From contig QJPH01000275.1 of NCBI GenBank assembly GCA_003242955.1, forward strand, positions 1-34,631: a stretch of 34,631 nucleotides of DNA, read 5' to 3'. This DNA is from Candidatus Methylumidiphilus alinenensis (GTDB lineage Bacteria; Pseudomonadota; Gammaproteobacteria; Methylococcales; Methylococcaceae). A program made the translations under genes and the position numbers. Position 1 is the first letter of the stretch. Each line of letters starts with the position of its first letter. This document shows, one piece after another, positions 7,261 through 16,958 of the stretch. Under the pieces are notes generated by a model, which worked only from the letters and a program-made list of their open reading frames with translations, made no database searches and was not told the DNA's origin.

Positions 7261-8655
7261 TCATTCTCCTGTTTCGTTTTGTAGGGGGGTGACGGTTAGG
7301 GTCAAACCTTCGATGCCTTGCACTTTGACGCTTTGCCCGTTCTTGACAGGGTGTTCGGTTCTGGCCGTCCAAGCTTCGCTGCGAATCCAGACCCTGCCTT
7401 GGATGGCGAAATCTTCCATGGCGATCCCCTGGCTGCCTATCAGTTGTTCGCGCCCCGTCACCACTGGATTTCGACGCACTTTAAGCAATAGTCTTGTGAC
7501 GATGATGCATAAGACTACGCTAGTGATGGCAAAAGCCGCAATCACGCCCCAGTCCAGTCCGGCCCCTGTCATATCGGTGTTCATCAGGATGACCGAACCC
7601 AACACGAAACTGGAGATGCCGCCGATGCCTAGTATGCCGAAACTCGGTGCGAAGGCTTCGGCAATCATCAAGCCAATTCCCAACACAATCAGTGCCAGGC
7701 CCGCGTAATTGACCGAGAGTGCCTGAAAGGCGTAGAGCGCCAATAACAGGCAAATAGCGCCAACGGTGCCGGGTGCGACGATGCCGGGATGATAAAATTC
7801 GATGATCAGCCCATAAATCCCGATCAGCATCAAAATGTAAGCGACATTGGGATTGGCGATGCCCGCCAGCAATTGATTCCGCCAGTCCGGTCGGCGTTGT
7901 TCGATCTGGGCACCGGCAAGATTCAGTTTGATCGGGCGGCCCAAAACGTTGACCGGCCGACCATCAATCTGCTTCAACAGATCGTTGACATCGGCGGCCA
8001 TGAGATCAATGGCTTTCAACTTCAGTGCCTCTTCTGCCGGCAGGCTTGCCGACTCCCGGACCGCCTTTTCCGCCCAGTCCGCATTGCGGCCCCGCAAAGC
8101 GGCCAGTCCCCGGACATAAGCAACGGCATCGTTGGTCATCTTCCGTTCCATGACAGAAGCCTGTCCGGGATGGTCCTCTTTTGCCTTGCCGTCGGCTTGC
8201 GGTTTGTCCTCGTCCAAGCCGCTGGGCATGGCTATTTGAACCGGGGTGGCCGCCCCGAGATTGGTGGCGGGGGCCATTGCCGCAATGTGGCTGGCGTAGA
8301 GGATGTAAACCCCGGCACTGGCTGCGCGGGCGCCGCCGGGTGCAACATAAGTGACGACGGGAACCGGCGAGGCGATGATTTTTTTGATGATATCACGCAT
8401 CGCCGTGTCCAGCCCGCCGGGCGTGTCCATACGAATAACGACCAAGGAGGCTTTTATCCCGTCCGCATACTCCAGTGACCGGGCCACATAATCGCTGCTT
8501 GCCGGGCCAATGGGCCCTTCCAGTTCCAACTGGATGACGCGGATGGAAGATAGGGTGCTTTCGGCATCAGGCTCGTTTGCATAGGCGTGTGGCAAACACG
8601 ACAAAACGATAGCTGACAGCAAAAAGGCCCAAACAGGTCGGTACGGCATTCTCAT
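7261..8655 (-). CDS. NfeD-family membrane serine protease (long form)
   Basis: This 464-residue long NfeD begins with a signal peptide cleaved near PHAYA-NE (residue 26). A ClpP-like serine protease domain follows (RMDTPGGLDTAMRDII, then PGGARAASAGVYILYASHIAAM, which contains the nucleophile Ser). Four or five membrane helices come next (about residues 265-390), and a C-terminal soluble OB-like NfeD domain ends the protein. Long NfeD proteins act on membrane proteins, including slipin partners; the slipin gene follows directly. An internal low-complexity insertion rich in D, K and A (about residues 145-165) varies among members. The antiporter gene lies 31 bases upstream and is probably co-transcribed. 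Confidence 0.93.
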   Translation of the reverse strand: MRMPYRPVWAFLLSAIVLSCLPHAYANEPDAESTLSSIRVIQLELEGPIGPASSDYVARSLEYADGIKASLVVIRMDTPGGLDTAMRDIIKKIIASPVPVVTYVAPGGARAASAGVYILYASHIAAMAPATNLGAATPVQIAMPSGLDEDKPQADGKAKEDHPGQASVMERKMTNDAVAYVRGLAALRGRNADWAEKAVRESASLPAEEALKLKAIDLMAADVNDLLKQIDGRPVNVLGRPIKLNLAGAQIEQRRPDWRNQLLAGIANPNVAYILMLIGIYGLIIEFYHPGIVAPGTVGAICLLLALYAFQALSVNYAGLALIVLGIGLMIAEAFAPSFGILGIGGISSFVLGSVILMNTDMTGAGLDWGVIAAFAITSVVLCIIVTRLLLKVRRNPVVTGREQLIGSQGIAMEDFAIQGRVWIRSEAWTARTEHPVKNGQSVKVQGIEGLTLTVTPLQNETGE

Positions 8656-8686
8656 CGAAAATCAATCCTCAAACGCTGGGGAATAG

Positions 8687-9964
8687 TCATCGCAATAGGC
8701 CTGCCAGCCGCTCCTGGGTGAACATGCGCTGGAGGGTGAGGCCCTGGACAATGACCGAAAAGACGACGACGGCGAAAGTCATGTTCAGCATCAGCGGTTT
8801 CCAGGGACTGTCGGGCAGCGAGACCGCGAGTGCCAGCGACAGCCCGCCGCGCAGGCCGCCCCAGGTCAGCAACTGGGTCAGGCCAAGGCAGTCGGCACGG
8901 ATCACGCCCGCCGCATTCAGCCCGCCGACGATGCCAAACACCGTTACCGCACGGGCGAGCAACACGGCGGCAATCGCAACCAGCGCGGGGACACCCATCA
9001 CGATGCCCGGCAGCGGATTGATTAGGACGACATGAAAGCCGACGAAAACAAATAGTAGCGCGATCAATACCTCGTCCAGCCCCGACCAGAACGTCCGCAG
9101 CGGCGCAAGCGTGGCTTCGCTCAGGCGCGTCGCGGTGAGGTTGCCGCTGAGGAGACCGGCCACGACGGTGGCAATCGGACCGGAGACATCCAGATGTTGG
9201 GCGGCGGCATACAGGCATGCAACGGCACCCAGCGAGACCAGCAGGCCGGTGCAGTAGGTCGTCGAGCGCAGCATCAGATGATGGATGACCAGCCAACCGG
9301 CCACGCCCATGGCCGCGCCACCCAAGACTTCCCGCATGAAAATCGATCCGGCCTCGGCCAGGCTGGCATCGCTGCCGCTGATCGCCGCCCCCGCGAAGAT
9401 GGTGAAAAACACCACGGCAACCCCGTCGTTCAACAGGGATTCGCCATCGACCACCGTCTCCAGCTTCTTCGGCAGGCCCATTTTGGAGAGTATCGCCAGC
9501 GCGGCCACCGGGTCGGTGGCGGCGATAAGCGCCCCGAACAACAGTGCCTGGGCCAGCGTGGCCGCCACACCGGACAGCGCAAGCCCCGCATAGACCAAGC
9601 CGCCGGTGAGGATGCACGCTATCCCGGTGCCGGCAAACGCCAGCCAAAGCACCAGCCAGCGTTGTTCGCGCAACGTCGCCCAACTGACGCGCATGCTGCC
9701 TCGAAACAGCATGAAGCAGAGCACACCCTTCAGCAGGGTGTCGTTCAGGTTGAATGACTGGGTGACTTGGTGCAGCAGGCCGACAGCCCCGGAAGGGATA
9801 ATAAGCTCTAAAACCCTTAGCCCGCCGGTAGTCAAGGCGGCCAACAACAACAGGCCAATGTCGTGCTGCAGGCGCAGATAGCGGTCATTGACGAAACTTA
9901 AGATAGCGGCAATGCCGAACAGGCACGCAATCGCCGTAAAGGTATCCAATAGCCCTCCTTCCAA
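8687..9964 (-). CDS. Sodium/proton antiporter, CPA1 (NhaP) family
   Basis: This 425-residue protein consists almost entirely of membrane helices, about 12. It carries the ion-binding motif of CPA1 exchangers, GALIATDPVAALAI (about residues 145-158), and the following GESLLNDGVAVVFF (near 175). Both are intact, so the transporter should exchange Na+ or another monovalent cation for H+ across the inner membrane. It ends with ERLAGLLR and has no large cytoplasmic regulatory tail. It is the first gene of the run with nfeD and slipin. A long alternative frame of 343 codons overlaps it but has biased, non-protein-like composition. Confidence 0.92.
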   Translation of the reverse strand: MEGGLLDTFTAIACLFGIAAILSFVNDRYLRLQHDIGLLLLAALTTGGLRVLELIIPSGAVGLLHQVTQSFNLNDTLLKGVLCFMLFRGSMRVSWATLREQRWLVLWLAFAGTGIACILTGGLVYAGLALSGVAATLAQALLFGALIAATDPVAALAILSKMGLPKKLETVVDGESLLNDGVAVVFFTIFAGAAISGSDASLAEAGSIFMREVLGGAAMGVAGWLVIHHLMLRSTTYCTGLLVSLGAVACLYAAAQHLDVSGPIATVVAGLLSGNLTATRLSEATLAPLRTFWSGLDEVLIALLFVFVGFHVVLINPLPGIVMGVPALVAIAAVLLARAVTVFGIVGGLNAAGVIRADCLGLTQLLTWGGLRGGLSLALAVSLPDSPWKPLMLNMTFAVVVFSVIVQGLTLQRMFTQERLAGLLR

Positions 9965-10544
9965 GCGTACTCGCTCGAAACGTTTATCCGTTAATACAGA
10001 GAAATTTGTCGAGCATCAGTCTATGGGCGATGCGCCTGTTTGGCAAAGAACCTGACGCGGCCACCGGCCAAAAGCCACATCGCGGTCAAGCATTCCAGCG
10101 CATGAAGTTGATAAGCCGGGTACTTGCCGAGATCGCTCGATAGGCAGTGAGTTTACCCCAAAACGTTCCCATCGCCACGATGATTTTCCTACGCGTCCGA
10201 CCGTTTCGGTTTATAAGGTTGGAAACTGAAGCATAACCCTATTAAAAATATGAAACTGGGGGCAAAAACGCCCTCACCAAACCCTTCTTAATCTCAAGGA
10301 TTCATAACTTTGGAACACGCCATCCTTCAATCTCAAAATAAATTTTCGTCGAATGGCTATCCAAATCTGTATGGGGTCTGAGGAGCAACGGAACAGTTAT
10401 GGAAAACTTTACAAAACTGTTCCGTTGCTCCCCAGCCCCCTAGCCTTTCATTGCTGAAAAAAAGAATCAAACTGCGAAAAACCTGCATATTGATCCTTGA
10501 GATCAGCTACGAACTGCTATCCATATTTTCTCGAGAGCGCCATA
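9965..10544. other. Gene-free spacer between the antiporter and the GlxA-type regulator
   Basis: No convincing gene lies here. A 44-codon minus-strand stretch ending at the stop read from 10021-10023 (LGKYPAYQLHALECLTAM) looks protein-like but has no start and is closed by a stop upstream; it could be the tail of a lost gene. A strong hairpin at 10382-10431 is listed separately. Confidence 0.6.
10382..10431. repeat. Perfect 17-bp inverted repeat in spacer
   Basis: The arms ggagcaacggaacagtt (10382-10398) and its exact complement (10415-10431) are separated by 16 AT-rich bases. There is no T-run immediately after it on either strand, so a classical terminator is not certain. It may be a small palindromic element. 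Confidence 0.7.
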
Positions 10545-11648
10545 TCACTTTCCAGAAACGGGAGGTTGATCGGACGGGGCGATGATTGCAGAGGGGTCAA
10601 AGTTAGTGAGGAAAGGTATTGGAGGCGGGTTATTGCGGCTGAACCATGCACGATAGTCTTGGGGGTTGACACCCAAGTGGCGAATGAATGCTCTTCTCAT
10701 ACGTTCCGGGTCGCCAAAACCTGATTTGCTGGCCACGGTTTCAATTAAAAGATCAGTTTCGCCCAAGTAATGGCGCGCGGCATCGATCCTCGCCTTTTCG
10801 ACAAACTTGGCTGGTGTCATTCCCGTCTCCGTCAAGAAGACCCTCGAAAAATTACGCGGGCTCGTCGCCATCCGTTCAGCCAGAACCTCTATGGAAAGAT
10901 TTTCTGCCGGATTCTCCATGACCCACACCTGCAGCTTGCGCAAGTCTGGATGGTTTGTGGCCTCGCTCACCAGATAACCGCTGAACTGGGATTGACCGCC
11001 TGGCCGCTTGAGAAAAACCACTAGGAAACGCGCCACATTCAAAGCCAACTCCCTGCCCCAGTCCTCTTCCACAATTGACAACGCCAAGTCGATGCCCGCC
11101 GTCACGCCACCCGAAGTCGAAACAAAATCATCCCGTACAAAAATCCGATCGGGTTCCACGGTGACCGATGGATAATCGGCAGCCAGTTGGTCACAATACG
11201 CCCAGTGGCTGGTCGCCAGCCGTCCATTGAGAAATCCAGTTTCTGCCAGTAGAAAGGCCCCAGTGCAAACCGAAACGAACCTGTTGGGGCGGGGTGACAA
11301 GGTACGCATCCAATCTTGTAATGACGCATCGGACAATATGTTTTTCACATCAATCGCGCCCGGAATCATTAAGATATCGATACCGTCCTTGATGTCGCCG
11401 TAGGCACTGTCGGCATTAATCTGAAGGCCACAGGAAGTCGTGACTAACCCTGGCTTTTTTGCCAACAATTTTGTTGGATAGACGTTTTCCTTGGTGATGC
11501 CTGACCGTTGCAAAAAATGGTTGGCGAAGGCGAACACCTCCATTGGGCCAGTGACGTCGATAATCTCAACGCCGTCGAATACGACGATGCCGATTGGCCG
11601 AACTTTCACTTCACGATTCGTGCCGACGGATGATGTGGATCGTGCCAT
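10545..11648 (-). CDS. GlxA-type transcriptional regulator (DJ-1/PfpI domain plus AraC HTH)
   Basis: This 367-residue protein has an N-terminal class I glutamine amidotransferase-like (DJ-1/PfpI) domain (IGIVVFDGVEIIDVTGPMEV; conserved cysteine in VCTGAFLLAE near residue 147) and the block FVSTSGGVTAGIDLAL. The C-terminal AraC/XylS pair of helix-turn-helices includes MATSPRNFSRVFLTETGMTP and VASKSGFGDPERMRRAFIRH (about residues 255-345). Members activate catabolic or stress genes in response to unknown small molecules; the target cannot be read from sequence. An AGGA ribosome binding site lies seven bases before the ATG. It is read in the same direction as fhs upstream, 135 bases away, and may be a separate unit. 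Confidence 0.93.
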   Translation of the reverse strand: MARSTSSVGTNREVKVRPIGIVVFDGVEIIDVTGPMEVFAFANHFLQRSGITKENVYPTKLLAKKPGLVTTSCGLQINADSAYGDIKDGIDILMIPGAIDVKNILSDASLQDWMRTLSPRPNRFVSVCTGAFLLAETGFLNGRLATSHWAYCDQLAADYPSVTVEPDRIFVRDDFVSTSGGVTAGIDLALSIVEEDWGRELALNVARFLVVFLKRPGGQSQFSGYLVSEATNHPDLRKLQVWVMENPAENLSIEVLAERMATSPRNFSRVFLTETGMTPAKFVEKARIDAARHYLGETDLLIETVASKSGFGDPERMRRAFIRHLGVNPQDYRAWFSRNNPPPIPFLTNFDPSAIIAPSDQPPVSGK

Positions 11649-11783
11649 TGAGATATCCTATTGTTATTCCGCGTTCAGGGTGATGCAAACATTGGAAAGC
11701 GGGTTTCTGGAAAAAAATCAAAGTACGTTTCATGTTCCCGCATTGAGTACTTTTCTACAATGAGGGATTGCCACTATATCCCA

Positions 11784-13454
11784 TCAGTACAAGCCTGAAA
11801 TCTTCCCCCGCCCGTCCACGTCGATGCGTTCCGCCGCCGGGACTTTCGGCAATCCAGGCATGGTCATGATGCTACCACAGATGACGACGACGAACTCCTC
11901 CCCGTGGGCGGGGCGGACTTCGCGGATGGGGAGGACGTGGCCTGAAGGAGCGCCCTTAAGGTTGGGGTCGGCGGAAAAGGACGTGAATCTTAGGATGCAG
12001 ACCGGGAAGTGGCTGTATCCCTCGCTCAGTTGCGCCAACTGGCGGCGCGCCTTGATGTCGGCGGTGATGTCGGCAGCACCGTAAATCCGGGTGGCTATGG
12101 ATTTTATTTTGTCCCACAGCGGCGCATGTTCGTCATAGAGGAAGCGGAAATCGCTCTTGCCTTCGGCTAGGATGCGCAGCACTTCGTGTCCAAGTTCTTC
12201 GGCACCCTTGCCCCCTTCAGCCCAGTGTTTGCAGTCCACGGCCTTGGAACCCAGCGCCTCCACCTTTTGCTTGAGCAGGCCGACTTCGGCGGCGGTATCT
12301 GATGTGAAGTGGTTGATTGCGACCACAGTGGGCAGGCCGAACTGAACTTGCAGATTATTGAGATGCCGCTCCAGATTGGCAAAGCCAGCTTCCAGAGCGG
12401 CCAGGTTTTCCAGGGGCAGGTCTTTGATTTCAACGCCACCGTGGGATTTTAATGCACGCACAGTGGCAACCAAGACCACCGCATCGGGTTGGATGCCCGC
12501 CTTGCGGCATTTGATGTCGATGAACTTCTCCGCGCCCAGATCCGCGCCAAAGCCTGCCTCGGTGACGACGATATCCGCCAATTTCATCGCGGTCTTGGTG
12601 GCGATGACGGTGTTGCAGCCGTGGGCGATGTTAGCGAACGGGCCACCATGGATGAACACGGGGTTGTTTTCCAGCGTTTGGACTAGGTTTGGCCTGAGCG
12701 CGTCCTTCGACAGGGCCGCCATCGCGCCATGGGCCTTGAGATCACGGGCGAAAATGGGCGTTTTGTCGTCGCGGTTGCAACCTACTAGGATGTTGCCCAA
12801 CCGCTCGCGCAGTTCTTTGATGGAGTTGGACAGGCACAGGATAGCCATGACCTCGGAGGCTGCGATGATGTCAAAGCCATCTTGGCGCGGGAAGCCGTTG
12901 GGCAGTCCGCCTAAGGCGACGACGACTTCGCGCAAGGCACGGTCGTTCATATCAATGACCCGCTTCCAATGGATTTTCCGCAAATCCAGATCCAGCCCGT
13001 TGCCCTGGTAAAGATGGTTACCGATCAACGCCGCCAGCAGGTTGTGGGCGGCGCTGACAGCATGGAAATCACCGGTGAAGTGCAGGTTGATGTCCTCCAT
13101 GGGCATTACTTGGGCGTAGCCGCCGCCTACCGCCCCGCCCTTGACGCCGAAACATGGCCCCAACGCCGGTTCGCGCAGGCAGATCATCGTCTTCTTGCCA
13201 AGCCGTTTGAGGGCATCACCCGGCCCAACAGTGGTGGTCGTCTTGCCTTCGCCAGCGGGTGTTGGGCTGATCGCAGTGACCAAAACCAACTTGCCGTCGG
13301 GCCAGTCTTTGACACTTTCGATGTATTCCAGCGACAGCTTGGCCTTATACCTACCATAGGGGTCGAGGTGTTCCTCGCCTATCCTCAACCGTTCTTGGGC
13401 CAGCCCGACGATGGGTTTCATCGTGGCGCGTTGCGCTATCTCGATGTCGGACAT
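11784..13454 (-). CDS. fhs: Formate-tetrahydrofolate ligase
   Basis: This enzyme condenses formate and tetrahydrofolate with ATP to give N10-formyl-THF in the cytoplasm. The 556-residue length is normal. The P-loop [15 protein letters not shown] is near residue 65. The signature blocks [20 protein letters not shown] and [16 protein letters not shown] follow, and further on come [10 protein letters not shown] and [13 protein letters not shown]. The residue after the P-loop TVG is Pro where Leu is usual (TVGPGDAL), but nothing essential is missing. A GAGGA ribosome binding site lies close before the ATG. HypX, which consumes formyl-THF, is two genes upstream on the same strand, so the enzyme may feed hydrogenase maturation as well as C1 metabolism. 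Confidence 0.96.
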   Translation of the reverse strand: MSDIEIAQRATMKPIVGLAQERLRIGEEHLDPYGRYKAKLSLEYIESVKDWPDGKLVLVTAISPTPAGEGKTTTTVGPGDALKRLGKKTMICLREPALGPCFGVKGGAVGGGYAQVMPMEDINLHFTGDFHAVSAAHNLLAALIGNHLYQGNGLDLDLRKIHWKRVIDMNDRALREVVVALGGLPNGFPRQDGFDIIAASEVMAILCLSNSIKELRERLGNILVGCNRDDKTPIFARDLKAHGAMAALSKDALRPNLVQTLENNPVFIHGGPFANIAHGCNTVIATKTAMKLADIVVTEAGFGADLGAEKFIDIKCRKAGIQPDAVVLVATVRALKSHGGVEIKDLPLENLAALEAGFANLERHLNNLQVQFGLPTVVAINHFTSDTAAEVGLLKQKVEALGSKAVDCKHWAEGGKGAEELGHEVLRILAEGKSDFRFLYDEHAPLWDKIKSIATRIYGAADITADIKARRQLAQLSEGYSHFPVCILRFTSFSADPNLKGAPSGHVLPIREVRPAHGEEFVVVICGSIMTMPGLPKVPAAERIDVDGRGKISGLY

Positions 13455-13584
13455 TGGTTTTCCTCGGGGGGAATTTAAATCTGCATAGCGTTAAGGCAAA
13501 ATGCCAGTGCGAGAAAGCCGCTATCGTTCTGTCCACGTCGGCCGCCTCTCCTTGATTGGTGGCCGAAGTGACAGAGAAAGTCGC

Positions 13585-15084
13585 TCAAGGCATATTCAAT
13601 GCCTTTGCCGCACTTAGTGGTATTGGCTGGCCCGCAGGATAATTAACAGGATACAGACTATCAGCGGATGGAAAAACATCAGCAGAGACGGTGGTAGGCA
13701 ACTGGGTTTGGTCGTAAGTGATCCTCAGAGCTTGGGTGGCGGAGTTTGCCGCACGATCAGTGATAAACTGGTTGTCCACGAAACGGTTTACGCCACTGAA
13801 ATACATTTCTCCCGTTGTGCCTGCGCCCAAGTCATGCCGTGGCGCACTGTCTGGGATAAAGAATCGGTTACCCATAAACTGCACGTCGTCTGCCCAGCTA
13901 CGAGACTCCTGATCGTATGCCCGCCCCATCCACACGGACAGGTAACCAAAAAATGGATACGCAAGGGCCTTCACGGATGAACTCGTATGTTTACCGGTGA
14001 AAGTGTTGTCCCACACATAGAACAAAGGCAGCACTCCCTCGGTGTGCAAGAGGGTGGCCGCTCCACTAATCGTATTTTGGATTAGGCGTGTCGAGGCAAA
14101 CCACTTTCTCTCTCGGAAAACACCTTGCGCAAACGAGGACGGGTCGTTTGCCATATCGGCCAAGTGCGCGGCGAAACTAGGCGACGCATAGAGGACTTGG
14201 CCTACGCCATTTTTTTCCCGGCTCGGATAAACCATATGCTTGTCCGCGTCAATGATGCAGTTTTTCACATAGAGACCGGCTACTCCTCCTTCGAGGATGC
14301 CGGTCGGTGCCCTCTGTTGCTGGTCTTGTAGAGGACTCCGTAGCGTGGAGTTTATGACGGTGACATTATCAATTGACCCGTCGCGTGAGGAACTGGATAG
14401 GCTGATGCCATCCACCGTCATGTGGTGAATGTTCATGTTGCTGATTGAAAAGTTTTGGGTATAAGTAATGCCTATGCCATGGGAATGGCCTTCCTGATAG
14501 CAATACCGTACATCCATGGTAGTTTGCTGACCATGGCCGTCAATCTCAAAGCCGCTAAGGCGTACACCGTTAGAGTGGTCTATCCAAATAGGAGCCAGCG
14601 CGTACTGCGATGCGTATGCAAATTGGACGGTTGCCCCACTGTCAACAGGCGCATTAGGGTCGCCACAAGTAATCCCATCGAAAACCCCATCCGGTTCCTT
14701 CCTGAAATCCCCAAAAACGTCAATCACGACAGAGGGTCCTTTGATCGAGACATTTTTACACCCTATGTAGGCGATTGACCAATCCTTGAGGTTATAAGCC
14801 AAGTGGGAAATATGGCTTTTCACATCGTAGTGGCCCGCCGGATAAACCAGCGTTTTCCCCGATCCACATTGGCACAGAAAATCCGCCGCCCGTTGCATGG
14901 CAACCGAATCGTCAACCGCATCATTCGGCAGTGCACCAAACGTATTGACGGATAAAGTTGAAGGAATTGAGCTTGGGCATTGATCCCCAGATTTCCACTG
15001 GCCTATCGGGACAGCATGTGCAATCGAAAATGCTTCCCCAGTGATCCCTAAACCTAACAAAAAAATTAGCTGTAATACTCGCAT
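13585..15084 (-). CDS. Secreted right-handed beta-helix protein (pectate lyase superfamily-like)
   Basis: The ATG at 15084 is chosen because GAGGAGG lies four bases before it; the longer frame starts at a TTG inside that ribosome binding site. The 499-residue product has a signal peptide of about 24 residues ending near AHA-VP. After it comes VNTFGALPNDAVDDSVAMQR, the typical opening of pectate-lyase-3/GH28-like beta-helix proteins (FGAxxDGxxDDTxA). Repeated short Asn- and Ile-rich strands (NVSIKGPSVVIDVFGD, FSISNMNIHHMTVDGISL, NVTVINSTL) support a parallel beta-helix. Such proteins bind or cleave polysaccharide; I see no diagnostic active-site residues, so the activity is open. It sits between fhs and hypX, 53 bases from hypX, without an obvious functional link. 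Confidence 0.75.
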   Translation of the reverse strand: MRVLQLIFLLGLGITGEAFSIAHAVPIGQWKSGDQCPSSIPSTLSVNTFGALPNDAVDDSVAMQRAADFLCQCGSGKTLVYPAGHYDVKSHISHLAYNLKDWSIAYIGCKNVSIKGPSVVIDVFGDFRKEPDGVFDGITCGDPNAPVDSGATVQFAYASQYALAPIWIDHSNGVRLSGFEIDGHGQQTTMDVRYCYQEGHSHGIGITYTQNFSISNMNIHHMTVDGISLSSSSRDGSIDNVTVINSTLRSPLQDQQQRAPTGILEGGVAGLYVKNCIIDADKHMVYPSREKNGVGQVLYASPSFAAHLADMANDPSSFAQGVFRERKWFASTRLIQNTISGAATLLHTEGVLPLFYVWDNTFTGKHTSSSVKALAYPFFGYLSVWMGRAYDQESRSWADDVQFMGNRFFIPDSAPRHDLGAGTTGEMYFSGVNRFVDNQFITDRAANSATQALRITYDQTQLPTTVSADVFPSADSLYPVNYPAGQPIPLSAAKALNMP

Positions 15085-15137
15085 AACGCCTCCTCGTAAC
15101 AATAAGTCTCGCTTAAGTTTTGGTTTGATTAGTGAGA

Positions 15138-16958
15138 TTACCGGTTGGCCGCCGCCCGTCGTCGCGGCAACGCCACCGGGGAGAATGCGCAGCGGTTTTT
15201 GCTGCTCTGCACGGCTTCCTCACATTGGGCATTGCCACAAACCAGCTTGAGCGTGGCGGAACATTGGAGATTGCCGGGACGTGGCAGTTTGCGCACGAAG
15301 GCCGAACGGGCGATATGGTAGGCTGGATCTTCGCCCCAAAAATTCTGGTTCATTTCCTCCATCTCTTCCATGCGGAATTGTTCCAGCGGCTTGACTTTTT
15401 CGTCGGCCTCACGGGTTTGCTTTTTCTGCTCCAGCAAGGCGTTAAATTCTTTGGCGTGGGCCAGCTTTTCGGCGACGCGGACGATCTGCTCCTGAAAGCC
15501 GGTAAAGTTGCTCGGGCAGCAGCCGTCTTGGATGATAATGTCGTCGATCATTCCAATGGACTTGGCATATTCCACGCTGTTGGGCAGGCACTGCTCGGTC
15601 AATTGCAGTGCCAATTCCTCCCCTACTCGTTTGGGCAGCGAATAAGTCCAGTATTCCGATCCGTACAAGCCGCCCATGCCTTTGTAATGTGGATTAAGTA
15701 CAATGCCTTCGCGGGCGAACACCCGGTCGGCCGCCAAGGGCAGCATCACGCCGCCTGCCCCCGCGCTGCCATAAAGGGCGGCGATGACGTAGTGGTCGGT
15801 GGCGGTGAGTATGGAGAGAACCAGATCGTCCATCGCATTGATGTTGCGCCAGGATTCCTCAGCCGGGTTGGTAGCGGCTTCAATCAGGTTCAAATGGATG
15901 CCATTGGAGAAGAAGTCCCGCCCGCCGGACAGCACAATCACTTTGGTGGGTCGGCTTTTGGCATAGTCCACCGCCTCGATCAGGCGTTGACAATGCCCAG
16001 TACCCATCGCGCCATTGTAAAATCTAAAATTAACATAGCCGACATCGTTCCTCTCCGTGTACCAAATGTCGCGGTAGGTTTTGGTAGGGGTTGAATAATG
16101 GAGCGCCACCGGCACTTCCGGCACATTGTCCAGTAAACTCCCAAGGATATCGGTTGCTGGAAGCTTAATAAAGCCATCGGCCACCCGACCCTTGGGTCTG
16201 AGATGGGAAATCCACACTGCCCCGTCCACCGCCGCACGGCAGATGGCCCCGTGCCGTTTGGCGATGATCTCGCCTGGAACGCCGATTAGAGTCCCCTCTT
16301 CGTGGGCACCATGGAGGTAAAACGGCTCCCCGCCGATGTCATCCAACAAACCGGGTTGCCCGTCGGCCGAGCGGATTTTCTTGATGATGTCTGCCACCCG
16401 GTCATTTTGCCAGTCGATCTGCCGCTGGGCGGGCTTCAGCGCAGGGCGGTAACGGCCACGCACTTCGGGACGGGAGTAATCCAACGGCGCAGGCACGAAT
16501 AAGCCGGTCTCGAAACGATGCACTGCCACCATCATCGACTGCATGGCAGCTTGGGCCACTTCGTCCCGGTACAGGCTGCTCTTGCTGCCCTCGCGCATCG
16601 GGAATTGATAGCTTGCCCAGAGAGGGCCGGAATCCACATGCTCCTCCGCCTGCACGGCGATGACACCCCACTCCTTCTCCTCGTTCAGAATCGCCCAGTC
16701 CAAGGAGTTCGGCCCCCGGTCCCCCGCGATACCGGGGTGGATGATGATGCAGGTGTGGTTCTCCCATATATCCCTTGGGATGACCTGTGCCAGCATGGGG
16801 CAAAGAATAAGGTCAGGTTGAAACTGCGTCACCGCCTGGCGCATGGTCTCGGCTGTGGTTGCCGTCGCCACGGCGACTTCGAAATGGCTAGCCTTGAGCC
16901 AGACATGGGCGAGTTGGGTCAGACTGTTGTAGGCACTGGAAAGGAGCAGAATCTTCAT
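15138..16958 (-). CDS. hypX: HypX (HoxX): CO-ligand synthesis for NiFe hydrogenase maturation
   Basis: This 606-residue two-domain protein has an N-terminal formyltransferase-like domain (residues 1-265) with IIHPGIAGDRGPNSLDWAI, which contains the active-site His. The crotonase-like C-terminal domain (residues 290-545) includes VIVLSGGRDFFSNGIHLNLI, the oxyanion stretch AALYGSAGAGGVMLPLAADR and NPHYKGMGGLYGSEYWTYSL. HypX uses N10-formyl-THF to form formyl-CoA, then decarbonylates it to give the CO ligand of the Fe(CN)2CO centre, chiefly when oxygen is present. A clean AGGAG precedes the ATG. Hydrogenase structural genes are not in the window. The last 45 residues, after AFVRKLPRPG, are Cys- and Arg-rich and unlike the family, perhaps the result of a lost stop codon. 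Confidence 0.94.
   Translation of the reverse strand: MKILLLSSAYNSLTQLAHVWLKASHFEVAVATATTAETMRQAVTQFQPDLILCPMLAQVIPRDIWENHTCIIIHPGIAGDRGPNSLDWAILNEEKEWGVIAVQAEEHVDSGPLWASYQFPMREGSKSSLYRDEVAQAAMQSMMVAVHRFETGLFVPAPLDYSRPEVRGRYRPALKPAQRQIDWQNDRVADIIKKIRSADGQPGLLDDIGGEPFYLHGAHEEGTLIGVPGEIIAKRHGAICRAAVDGAVWISHLRPKGRVADGFIKLPATDILGSLLDNVPEVPVALHYSTPTKTYRDIWYTERNDVGYVNFRFYNGAMGTGHCQRLIEAVDYAKSRPTKVIVLSGGRDFFSNGIHLNLIEAATNPAEESWRNINAMDDLVLSILTATDHYVIAALYGSAGAGGVMLPLAADRVFAREGIVLNPHYKGMGGLYGSEYWTYSLPKRVGEELALQLTEQCLPNSVEYAKSIGMIDDIIIQDGCCPSNFTGFQEQIVRVAEKLAHAKEFNALLEQKKQTREADEKVKPLEQFRMEEMEEMNQNFWGEDPAYHIARSAFVRKLPRPGNLQCSATLKLVCGNAQCEEAVQSSKNRCAFSPVALPRRRAAANR

Noticed and set aside
6509-7372. A 287-codon minus-strand frame over slipin and the end of nfeD
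   Set aside because: Composition (R, H, P, G) is that of an off-frame shadow, and slipin and nfeD in the right frames have full motifs.
8652-9683. A 343-codon minus-strand frame overlapping the CPA1 antiporter
   Set aside because: It lies in another frame of a clear antiporter gene, is rich in R, G and C, and has no recognisable domains.
10021-10152. A short minus-strand frame reading LGKYPAYQLHALECLTAM
   Set aside because: It looks protein-like but is only about 44 codons, lacks a start and is closed by a stop, so no gene is called.
15132-16094. A 320-codon plus-strand frame antisense to hypX
   Set aside because: It mirrors hypX codons, has no ribosome binding site and no family pattern.
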